DNA of 14,845 nucleotides, taken from Ancylobacter novellus. Lineage in GTDB: Bacteria > Pseudomonadota > Alphaproteobacteria > Rhizobiales > Xanthobacteraceae. Shown here in pieces: positions 7,372 through 14,293 of this stretch (its first letter is position 1; every line of letters begins with the position of its first letter). Where the stretch lies: the NCBI GenBank assembly GCA_003241485.1, contig QFQD01000083.1, positions 1-14,845 on the forward strand. Reading direction: 5' to 3'. Made by a program: the position numbers and the translations under genes. Below the pieces are notes generated by a model that was given only the letters and a program-made list of their open reading frames with translations, had not been told where the DNA came from and did not search any database.

Positions 7372-7397
7372 GCGGCTCCGCCCAAAAGCGGAGCCGC
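7372..7397 (+). terminator. Perfect 10-bp hairpin after the binding-protein gene
   Basis: GCGGCTCCGC (7372-7381) and GCGGAGCCGC (7388-7397) pair perfectly around a CCAAAA loop, 15 bases past the dctP stop. No T-tract follows. Such hairpins between a binding-protein gene and later operon genes are known to block 3' decay or partly terminate, giving more binding protein than enzymes. That function is inferred here. Confidence 0.5.
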
Positions 7398-7466
7398 CTG
7401 AGGCGGGCATCGGCCCGGCCTCGCACGCGTGACGCCACCGGCACGGCCGGTGCGCGAGTGACAGGA

Positions 7467-7472
7467 AAGGAG
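7467..7472 (+). promoter_or_regulatory. Ribosome binding site choosing between two adjacent ATGs
   Basis: AAGGAG ends at 7472. ATG 7475 is only 2 bases away and ATG 7478 is 5 bases away. The second ATG has the normal spacing and is taken as the start of the dehydrogenase. Confidence 0.5.
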
Positions 7473-7477
7473 CCATG

Positions 7478-8887
7478 ATGCTCCCCACGCCCCCCTCCAT
7501 CCTCCGCGACGATTACGACCTCGCCATCATCGGCGCGGGCGTGGTCGGCTGCGCGGTCGCCCGGCGCTTTGCCCTCGCTGGCGCGAAGGTGGTGGTGATC
7601 GAGAAGGGCAGCGACATCCTCTCCGGCGCCTCGAAGGCGAACAGCGCGATTCTCCACACCGGCTTCGATGCCCCGCCGGACAGCCTGGAGCTGGAGCTGG
7701 TGAAAGCTGGCCGGGCCGAATATCTGGCGGACCGGGCCAGCCTCGGGCTCACTGTCGTGGAGACCGGCGCGCTGGTCTGTGCCTGGACGCCCGAGGAGGC
7801 AGGCAAACTCGAACAGATCGCCGCGCAGGGACGCGACAACGGCATTGACGGGCTCGCGCTGCTGACCGCCAAGGCTGCCCGCGCCACCTTGCCCGGCCTG
7901 TCCGGCCGGCTGGTTGCCGCGCTGGAAGTCGCAGGCGAGCACATCATCGATCCCTGGACGGCGCCGCTCGCCTATTTCACCCAGGCGGTCGCGCTCGGCG
8001 CGCGCGTGTTGCGGGGCGCGGAGCTTATCGCCGGCCGATTCGAGGGAGGCTGGCAGCTCGCGACCTCGCTAGGCGAGGTGCGCGCCGCCGCCGTCGTCAA
8101 CGCCGCCGGGCTTTATGGCGACGAGGTGGACTGCCGGCTCGGCTTCACGCCGGATTTCGAGATCCGTCCGCGCAAGGGGCAGTTCGTTGTGCTGGACAAG
8201 GCGGCCTATGCCCATGTGCCGCGCATCGTGCTGCCGGTGCCGACCGAAATCACCAAGGGGGTAGTGGTCTGCCCCACCGCCTTCGGCAATGTCATTATCG
8301 GCCCGACCGCAGAGGAACAGACCGACCGCGTGCGGGCCACCGTCGAGCGCGAGGCGCTGGAGGGGCTGCTGGCGCGCGGCGCGCAGATCGTGCCGGCGCT
8401 GGCGGGCATCCCGGTCACGGCGGTTTATGCGGGGTTGCGGCCGGCGACGGAGAAAAAGCACTACCGCGTGAGCGCCCGCCCGGAACAGCGGGCCATCACC
8501 CTGGGCGGCATCCGCTCGACGGGACTGTCCGCGGCGCTCGGCCTCGCGCAACATGCTCTCAGGCTGCACGCCGCCTTCGGCCTGCCCGCCCGCACACCGG
8601 CCGCGCCGCCGCAGGTGCGGCTGGCCAATCTCACCGAGAGCGAGCCGCGCGACTGGCAGCAGCCCGGCCATGGCGAGATCGTCTGCCATTGCGAGCTGGT
8701 GACGAAGCGCGAGATCGAGGCGGCGTTTGACAGCGCCGTGCCGCCCGGCGATTTCGGCGGCCTGCGTCGGCGCACCCGTGCCGGCATGGGGCGCTGCCAG
8801 GGGTTTTACTGCAATGCCCGCCTTGCCGAGATGAGCCGGGGCCGGCTCGCCGTGCCGCTGGCGGTGGAGGATCGGGAAGACGCATGA
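7478..8887 (+). CDS. FAD-dependent glycerol-3-phosphate dehydrogenase-like enzyme (GlpA type) with C-terminal [2Fe-2S] domain
   Basis: 469 residues. The N-terminus has a dinucleotide-binding fold, DLAIIGAGVVGCAVARRF, with Gly19, Gly21 and Gly24 and Glu42 at the end of the second strand for FAD ribose. The DAO/GlpO-type core continues with RKGQF and a conserved SARPEQ...GGIRSTGLSA near residues 330-350, the FAD end of the fold. The C-terminus is a bacterioferritin-associated-ferredoxin-like domain with Cys403, Cys405, Cys440 and Cys445 (CHC ... CQGFYC), as in anaerobic GlpA. Expected reaction: FAD oxidation of an sn-glycerol-3-phosphate-like phosphopolyol, passing electrons through the iron-sulfur cluster. 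It overlaps the next flavoprotein gene by 4 bases (ATGA), so the two products probably form a complex. Glycerol-3-phosphate itself is possible, but the kinase argues for a related substrate. Confidence 0.85.
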   Translation: MLPTPPSILRDDYDLAIIGAGVVGCAVARRFALAGAKVVVIEKGSDILSGASKANSAILHTGFDAPPDSLELELVKAGRAEYLADRASLGLTVVETGALVCAWTPEEAGKLEQIAAQGRDNGIDGLALLTAKAARATLPGLSGRLVAALEVAGEHIIDPWTAPLAYFTQAVALGARVLRGAELIAGRFEGGWQLATSLGEVRAAAVVNAAGLYGDEVDCRLGFTPDFEIRPRKGQFVVLDKAAYAHVPRIVLPVPTEITKGVVVCPTAFGNVIIGPTAEEQTDRVRATVEREALEGLLARGAQIVPALAGIPVTAVYAGLRPATEKKHYRVSARPEQRAITLGGIRSTGLSAALGLAQHALRLHAAFGLPARTPAAPPQVRLANLTESEPRDWQQPGHGEIVCHCELVTKREIEAAFDSAVPPGDFGGLRRRTRAGMGRCQGFYCNARLAEMSRGRLAVPLAVEDREDA

Positions 8888-10104
8888 GCGATGCGGATGT
8901 CATCGTCGTCGGCGGCGGCCCGGCCGGTGTCGCGGCGGCGCTCGAACTGCGCCGCGCCGGCGTGCCGCGCGTGGTTCTGCTCGACCGCGAGCCGGCGCTG
9001 GGCGGCGCCACGCGCCATTGCAGCCATTCTCCCTTCGGCATGCGGGAATTCGGGCGGGTCTATCTCGGCGCCGCCTATGGTCGCCGGCTGACGCTTGAGG
9101 CCGCGCGGGCGGGCGTGGATGTGCGCACCGGCCACAGCGTGGTGCGGCTGCATCCCGGCGGACACCTCGATGTGACCACGCCGGACGGCGTCGGCACGCT
9201 CAGCGCGGCGCGCATCCTGATCGCGACTGGCGCGCGCGAGCGGCCACGCTCCGCCCGCCTCATCGCCGGCGACCGGCCCGTCGGGGTGGTGACGACCGGC
9301 ACGCTGCAGGCCTATGTCGCTTTCCATGGCCTGATGCCGTTCACGCGCCCGCTCATCATCGGCTCGGAACTCGTCAGCCTCTCGGCCGTGCTGACGTGCC
9401 TGGGGCATGGCGCCCGCCCGGTGGCGATGGCCGAACCCGGTCCGCAGCCGCTGGCGCCCGCGCCCTTCGCCTGGTTCCCGCGCCTTGCGGGTGTGCCGTT
9501 TCACCTCGGGGCGGAACTGGTAGACATTCGCGGCACCGGACGTGTCGAGGCGGCGACGCTGCGCCATGCCGATGGCCGGCGCGAGGAGTTTGCCTGCGAC
9601 GGCGTGCTGCTCACGGGCCGCTTTACCCCCGAATCCGCGCTGTTCCTGCAGTCCCCGCTGGGCGTCGACCCCGGCAGCGCCGGACCCGCCATCGACCAGG
9701 ACGGGCGCAGTCTTGACCCCGCCTGCTTTGCCGCCGGCAATTTGCTGCGCGCGGTGGAGACCGGCGGCTGGGCGTTCCGCGAGGGGCGGGCGGTCGGCCG
9801 GGCCCTCGCGCGCGATCTCACGGGTTCGCCCTGTGAGGCCGCGCCGGTCGCGGTGGCCTTCGATGACCCGATCAAGCTGGTGGTGCCGAGCCTCATCCGC
9901 CCCACCGGGCGCGATCCGGCGCTGGCGGATTTCCAGCTGCGTGTCACCCGCGCCGTGCGCGGAAAGCTGGCGCTCGAGATTGACGGGCGGGAGGTGTGGT
10001 CGGTGCGCCGCGCGTTCCTGCCGGAGCGGCGCATTCTCGTGCCGATCCCGCCCGCCGCTTTCGCGGCGCATTCCCTGCGCTTCCGGCTGACCGAGGAAGG
10101 CTGA
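8884..10104 (+). CDS. FAD-dependent pyridine-nucleotide-disulfide-type oxidoreductase, GlpA partner subunit
   Basis: 406 residues. VIVVGGGPAGVAAALELR gives the FAD fold (Gly10, Gly12, Gly15) with Asp34 at the end of the second strand. The motif GGATRHCSHSPFGMREFGR (residues 40-58) resembles a signature I know from flavoproteins encoded beside GlpO/GlpA-like genes. A second FAD contact, CFAAGNLLRAVETGGW, follows in the last third. The site where an NAD(P)H-binding GxGxxG would be reads IIGSELVSLSAV (from about residue 158). The nucleotide site is thus degenerate and the subunit may relay electrons rather than use NAD(P)H (inference). The final 80 or so residues, with paired Arg and Pro, extend beyond the core fold. 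It overlaps the previous gene by 4 bases and the kinase by 1, so all three are probably made in step. Confidence 0.8.
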   Translation: MSDADVIVVGGGPAGVAAALELRRAGVPRVVLLDREPALGGATRHCSHSPFGMREFGRVYLGAAYGRRLTLEAARAGVDVRTGHSVVRLHPGGHLDVTTPDGVGTLSAARILIATGARERPRSARLIAGDRPVGVVTTGTLQAYVAFHGLMPFTRPLIIGSELVSLSAVLTCLGHGARPVAMAEPGPQPLAPAPFAWFPRLAGVPFHLGAELVDIRGTGRVEAATLRHADGRREEFACDGVLLTGRFTPESALFLQSPLGVDPGSAGPAIDQDGRSLDPACFAAGNLLRAVETGGWAFREGRAVGRALARDLTGSPCEAAPVAVAFDDPIKLVVPSLIRPTGRDPALADFQLRVTRAVRGKLALEIDGREVWSVRRAFLPERRILVPIPPAAFAAHSLRFRLTEEG

Positions 10105-11498
10105 TGCGCATCGCCGCCATCGACCAGGGCACCACCTCCACCCGCTGCCTTCTCGTCGAGAGCGACGGCACGGCGCAACTCGCCGCCAGCCGGACGCACG
10201 CGCAGTTCCACCCCGCTCCCGGCTGGGTGGAGCACGACCCGGAGGAACTGCTCGCCAATATCCGCGCCGTGCTGGCCGCTGCCGGGCCGGTCGACGTCAT
10301 CGCGCTCGCCAATCAGGGCGAGAGCTGCCTCGCCTGGGACAGGGTGAGCGGCGCGCCGCTCTCACGGGTGATCGTGTGGCAGGACGCGCGCACTGCTGAG
10401 CAACTGGCCGGGCTTGGCGCGGACGCAGTGGCTCGCTCGCAGGCGATCTGCGGCCTGCCGCTGGACCCGTATTTTTCCGCCAGCAAGCTCGGCTGGCTGA
10501 TGCGGCAGACGCCCGCGGTGGCGCAGGCCCATGCTGCGGGACGGCTGCGGCTCGGCACCACGGATGCGTTCTTCCTCGACAGGCTGACCGGCACCTTCGC
10601 GACCGATGTCGCGACCGCCTCCCGCACCGGGCTCATCGACCTCGCGACGCTGGAATGGAGCGCGGAACTCTGCGCGCTGCACGGCGTGCCGATCGCGGCG
10701 CTGCCGCCCATTCGGCCCGTCGATGCCGGCTTTGGCGCGGTGGACGGTGTGCCGCTCAAGGCCTCCATCGTCGACCAGCAGGCGGCGCTGTATGGCCATG
10801 GCTGCCGCACGCCGGGCGAGGTGAAGATCACCTTCGGCACCGGCGCCTTTCTGCTCGCGGTTACGGGACATCAGCGGCCGGACGTCCACGGCCTGCTGCC
10901 GACTCTGGCCTGGCAGCGCACGGGGGAGGGGCCGGTCTTCGCGCTGGAAGGCGGCGTCTATGATGCGGGGGCGGCGCTGGAATGGCTGCGCCGGCTCGGC
11001 CTCTATCAGGAGCCGGCGGAGCTTGACGGCTTCGAGGGCCCCTCGGCGCTGAGCCGCGGACTTGTCTTCGTGCCGGCGCTCTCGGGCCTTGCCGCGCCTC
11101 ACTGGGACCGGCAGGCGGCGCCGCTCTTCATCGGCATGGACCCGGCGACGGACCGGCGCGACATGGTGCGGGCAGCGCTGGAGGGCATCGCTCTGCTCAC
11201 GGTCGGCCTCATCGAGGCGGCGGCCGCCCATGTCGGGCCGATCACGACGCTGTCGATCGACGGGGGACTGTCGCAGAGCGTCTATTTCGCCCGCTTCCTC
11301 GCGGCGGCCTCGGGCCGCACGGTCAACGTGCCGGCGCTGCACGAGATGACCGCGCTCGGTCTCGCCGAGCTGTGTGGAGCGCAGGTGGACGGCGTGCGCG
11401 CGAAGGCGCGCCTCTTCGCGCCCGACGGTTCGGTGACGCCGGCGGAGCGCGCGCGCTTCACCCGCGCGGTCGGTCTCGCGCGGGGCTGGCGAGGCTAG
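10104..11498 (+). CDS. FGGY-family carbohydrate kinase, GlpK-like
   Basis: 464 residues, shorter than the roughly 500 of E. coli GlpK. The start ATG 10104 overlaps the preceding TGA by one base. DQGTTSTR (7-14) is the phosphate-binding loop; DGG at 386-388 is the second ATP motif. Compared with E. coli GlpK glycerol contacts: Glu84 is Glu73, Trp103 is Trp92, Tyr135 is Tyr123, the catalytic Asp245-Gln246 are Asp224-Gln225, and Phe270 is Phe249. The one change is Arg83, which is Gly72 (ANQGESCLAW). The reaction should be ATP phosphorylation of a terminal hydroxyl of a polyol, but the lost Arg and extra space suggest a substrate larger than glycerol. It is the last gene of the plus operon; the product would be oxidised by the two flavoproteins. 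Annotation as plain glycerol kinase is possible and should be tested. Confidence 0.9.
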   Translation: MRIAAIDQGTTSTRCLLVESDGTAQLAASRTHAQFHPAPGWVEHDPEELLANIRAVLAAAGPVDVIALANQGESCLAWDRVSGAPLSRVIVWQDARTAEQLAGLGADAVARSQAICGLPLDPYFSASKLGWLMRQTPAVAQAHAAGRLRLGTTDAFFLDRLTGTFATDVATASRTGLIDLATLEWSAELCALHGVPIAALPPIRPVDAGFGAVDGVPLKASIVDQQAALYGHGCRTPGEVKITFGTGAFLLAVTGHQRPDVHGLLPTLAWQRTGEGPVFALEGGVYDAGAALEWLRRLGLYQEPAELDGFEGPSALSRGLVFVPALSGLAAPHWDRQAAPLFIGMDPATDRRDMVRAALEGIALLTVGLIEAAAAHVGPITTLSIDGGLSQSVYFARFLAAASGRTVNVPALHEMTALGLAELCGAQVDGVRAKARLFAPDGSVTPAERARFTRAVGLARGWRG

Positions 11499-11500
11499 CA

Positions 11501-11532
11501 GCGGGGCGGCAGATCATGGCCGCGCGCCCCGC
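11501..11532. terminator. Candidate bidirectional hairpin between convergent genes
   Basis: GCGGGGCG (11501-11508) and CGCCCCGC (11525-11532) form an 8-bp all-GC stem around a 16-base loop in the 43-base gap between the kinase and the oppositely directed oxidoreductase. There is no T-tract on either side, so intrinsic termination is uncertain. Chance GC pairing is a real alternative in so GC-rich a stretch. Confidence 0.3.
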
Positions 11533-11541
11533 CCGCCCATG

Positions 11542-12537
11542 TCACAGCGCCAGTTCGCGGCGCAGCGTCTCCAGCCGCTCCATGGCGACGACGCCATCGG
11601 CGATGGTCGGCGCCGGGGTCGCCTCGCCGCGCAGGGCCGGCACCACGTCCGCCAGCAGGGAATAATAACCCTTCGGGTCCTCATTCGCGGCGGCGGTGAA
11701 GTTCGGCTTCCAGGTGAGGCTGTCGACATCGTCGGCCAGCGTCGCGCGCGGATCGTCGATCTTGAAGGGCGGGTTGCGGTGCCAGCGTATCTCGATGACG
11801 TCCTCGACCTCGATGCGCTGGTGGTCGCCCATCAGCTCGATGCGCTCCACCGGCGTGCCGCGCGACTGGATGGTGCCCATGGCGATATTGCCGATCGCGC
11901 CGCACTCGAACTCGAAGCCGACATGGAACAGCACGCGGCCCGGCGTCTTCTCCACCTTGCGGGCGGAAATCGTCTTCACCGGCGAGACCAGGAAGGAGAC
12001 GAGGTCCATATAGTGCACGCAGTGGTGCAGGAAGAAGCCGGTATAGTCGACATTGCCGGCGAAGTAGCCCGGCGCCGTCATGTAGTAGCCGGTCAGCCCC
12101 AGCACATCGCCGAAGCGGCCGGAGCGCACGATGTTGGCGGCGATCTTGTTGCCGACCGAATAGCGCTTCATGAAGCCGACCAGCAGCGGCTTGCCCGCCT
12201 TTTCCGAGGCGGCGAGCAGTTCGCGCGCACCTGCCGCCGTGCCGGCCGGCGGCTTCTCGATGAAGACGGAGAGCCCGCGCTCCAGCGCCTTCTTGCCGAA
12301 GGCGAGGTGCTGGTCCGGACCCACGGCCATGCCGACCGCATCAATGCCCGGCGTCGCCAGCAGGGTCTCGACATCGGTGGTGAGGTTGCTCACGCCGAAC
12401 TGTCGTCCCGCATCCGCCAGGCGCTTGCCGTCGATGTCGCACAGCGCGACGATCTTCACATCATGGCGCACGAGCTGGGGAAGCAGCATCTGCGTCGCGT
12501 GCACGCCGCAGCCGATCCAACCGATATTGAGGGTCAT
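11542..12537 (-). CDS. Gfo/Idh/MocA-family NAD(P)-dependent oxidoreductase
   Basis: 331 residues, typical length. The N-terminal Rossmann fold begins IGWIGCGVHA (Gly9, Gly11, Ala14). The family hallmark EKP is at residues 94-96, with Lys95 expected to be catalytic. The C-terminal alpha/beta domain carries FFLHHCVHYMD. His175 corresponds to the conserved catalytic His, and His171 sits where inositol-dehydrogenase-type members have Asp (the D-x-x-x-H pair). Expected role: reversible oxidation of a sugar or cyclitol hydroxyl. Its ATG overlaps the stop of the upstream epimerase gene by 4 bases, so the two belong to one operon with the ABC permeases. The substrate cannot be assigned from sequence. 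It is convergent with the kinase gene. Confidence 0.9.
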   Translation of the reverse strand: MTLNIGWIGCGVHATQMLLPQLVRHDVKIVALCDIDGKRLADAGRQFGVSNLTTDVETLLATPGIDAVGMAVGPDQHLAFGKKALERGLSVFIEKPPAGTAAGARELLAASEKAGKPLLVGFMKRYSVGNKIAANIVRSGRFGDVLGLTGYYMTAPGYFAGNVDYTGFFLHHCVHYMDLVSFLVSPVKTISARKVEKTPGRVLFHVGFEFECGAIGNIAMGTIQSRGTPVERIELMGDHQRIEVEDVIEIRWHRNPPFKIDDPRATLADDVDSLTWKPNFTAAANEDPKGYYSLLADVVPALRGEATPAPTIADGVVAMERLETLRRELAL

Positions 12538-13415
12538 CGACGGTATTCCGTAAGGGTGAGGTGGGACTTCATGAAGGCGGCGCTGGCGGTGAGGCGGTCG
12601 CTCTCGTCCTCATGCGGCGCGCGCCACTGGGCGAAGGGCACGCCGAAGCGGTCGTCGCGGCGGCGGAACGGCTCCAGCGAGATCGGGCCGGTGTAGCCGA
12701 TCTGGTGCAAGGCGCGGCAGACGCCGACCCAATCGGTGGCGCCCGTGCCGGGGAAGCCGCGATGGTTCTCGTTGGCCTGGAAATGGGCGACCCGGTCGCC
12801 GGCGAGCAGGATCGCCTCGGCGATCGAGCTTTCCTCCATATGCATGTGGAAGGTGTCGAGCATCAGCTTGATCGCGGGATGGTCGACCGCGTCGAGTAGC
12901 TCCATGCCCTGCTGGGTGGTGCACAGCACATCGCTCTCGAAGCGGTTGAGCGGCTCGACCGCCAGCACCACGCCCGCCTTGGCGGCATAGTCGCCGGCTT
13001 CGCGCAGCCCGTCGACGCAGCGCTGCTTGCGGGCGAGGCGCTCGGCCTCCTCCACCGGCTGCGGCGGACGGCCGGCGAAGACCAGGGGATTACCGGTGAG
13101 CGGGCCGCCGACAATGGTCGCGCCGAGCGCCACCGCCTGGTCGACGGTGTATTTGAGATAGTCGATGCCGGCCCGGTGGGCGGCGGGGTCCGCCGAGGCG
13201 AGGTTGCGCTGCAGGTTGACGCGGGCGGCGAGCACGATGCCGAGCCCGGCCTGATCGAGCGCGCGGCGGGCGGCGGCGGCGTCAATCTCGCCGACCTCCG
13301 GCACCAGCAGCTCGACGAAGTCGTAGCCGTGGTCGCGCATGGTGGCGAAAAGCGGGAAATGCTCGGCCGTGAAGGGCCGCGCATATTGCATGGAGATCAA
13401 CCCGATCGGGTTCAT
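12534..13415 (-). CDS. TIM-barrel sugar isomerase/epimerase, D-tagatose/D-psicose 3-epimerase-like
   Basis: 293 residues from ATG 13415, preceded by AAGGA. Numbering runs in register (+2) with Pseudomonas cichorii D-tagatose 3-epimerase as I recall it. Catalytic/metal Glu152 is Glu154 (AVEPLNRFE), Asp185 is Asp187 and Glu246 is Glu248 (SLEPF). Substrate residues Glu158, His188 and Arg217 are Glu160, His190 and Arg219. The fourth metal ligand, His211, is Gln213 (HFQANENHRG). Gln at this place is, to my recollection, found in hydroxypyruvate-isomerase-like relatives, so the enzyme is probably still metal dependent but may have a different substrate. It sits between an ABC sugar permease (41 bases upstream) and a MocA dehydrogenase (4-base overlap), suggesting epimerisation of the imported sugar. 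A longer reading into the permease gene lacks family sequence. Confidence 0.88.
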   Translation of the reverse strand: MNPIGLISMQYARPFTAEHFPLFATMRDHGYDFVELLVPEVGEIDAAAARRALDQAGLGIVLAARVNLQRNLASADPAAHRAGIDYLKYTVDQAVALGATIVGGPLTGNPLVFAGRPPQPVEEAERLARKQRCVDGLREAGDYAAKAGVVLAVEPLNRFESDVLCTTQQGMELLDAVDHPAIKLMLDTFHMHMEESSIAEAILLAGDRVAHFQANENHRGFPGTGATDWVGVCRALHQIGYTGPISLEPFRRRDDRFGVPFAQWRAPHEDESDRLTASAAFMKSHLTLTEYRR

Positions 13416-13456
13416 GGGTCTGGTCCTTGGTGGGGTCGGCGGATCTTGGTTGCGGT

Positions 13457-14293
13457 TCAGCCCTTCACCGCGCCCTGGGTGAGGCCGCCGATGAGACGGC
13501 GTTGGACGATGAGGAAGAGAAGCGTGGCGGGCAGCGCCCCCACCACCGCGCCGGCGGCGAGCAGACCCCATTCGATCTGGTACTCGCCGATCAGCGTCTG
13601 GATGGCGACGGTGACGGTGCGCACGTTCCGTCCGCCCAGCGTCAGCGCGTAGAGATATTCGTTCCAGGCGGTGATGAAGATGTAGATGCCGGTGGAGATG
13701 ATGCCCGGCATCATGAGGGGCAGCACGATGCGCCGCAGCGTGGTGAGCCGCGAGCAGCCATCGGTCATCGCCGCCTCGTCGAGGCTTTTCGGGATGGCGC
13801 CGACATAGCTGGTGAGCATCCACACCGCGAAGGGAATGGCGACGGTGGCGTTGGCGAGGATCAGCGCAAAATGGGTGTCGAGCAGGCCGAGCCGGCGCAT
13901 CAGCACGAAGAGCGGCAGGATGAGCAGAACCACCGGGAACATGTTGATGAGCAGGAATTGCAGCATCAGCACCGTGCGGCCGCGGAAGCGGAAGCGCGAG
14001 AACGCATAGGCCGCGCTCACCGCCACGGCGAGGCCGACCACCATGGTGCCGCCGGCGACGATGAGGCTGTCGAGCATGTTTTTCAGGAAGGAGGTCTGCT
14101 CGATCAGCCGGGCATAATTGTCGAGGCTCCAGCCCGAAGGCGACAGGGCGACGCCGGTGGCGGCGATCTGCGCCGAGGGCGTGAGCGAGGTGAGGATCAT
14201 CCACACGAACGGCGCCATGGCGAACAGCACGATGAGCGCCACCGGCAGATCGGTGGTGAGGATGCGGCGCAGGGTCGAGGGCTTGCGGGTCAT
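13457..14293 (-). CDS. ABC carbohydrate transporter permease, MalG type
   Basis: 278 residues, normal for the second permease of CUT1 sugar ABC importers. About six hydrophobic segments are visible, beginning LPVALIVLFAMAPFVWMILTS, with the usual large first periplasmic loop (SPSGWSLDNYARLIE). The EAA loop that docks the ATPase is clear: SLDEAAMTDGCSRLTTLRRI, then VLPLMMPG, at about residues 180-205. The ending RRLIGGLTQGAVKG is the standard MalG-type C-terminus. Its ATG overlaps the stop of the first permease by 4 bases. It acts in the inner membrane with that permease; the binding protein and ATPase are not in the window and probably lie to the right. Confidence 0.94.
   Translation of the reverse strand: MTRKPSTLRRILTTDLPVALIVLFAMAPFVWMILTSLTPSAQIAATGVALSPSGWSLDNYARLIEQTSFLKNMLDSLIVAGGTMVVGLAVAVSAAYAFSRFRFRGRTVLMLQFLLINMFPVVLLILPLFVLMRRLGLLDTHFALILANATVAIPFAVWMLTSYVGAIPKSLDEAAMTDGCSRLTTLRRIVLPLMMPGIISTGIYIFITAWNEYLYALTLGGRNVRTVTVAIQTLIGEYQIEWGLLAAGAVVGALPATLLFLIVQRRLIGGLTQGAVKG

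Noticed and set aside
6091..7500. Minus-strand open frame of 469 residues opposite dctP
   Set aside because: It is antisense to a well-supported binding protein and shows no recognisable domain.
13416..14204. Upstream extension of the epimerase frame across the MalG-type permease
   Set aside because: It overlaps a clear permease in another frame. The epimerase family sequence begins at ATG 13415.
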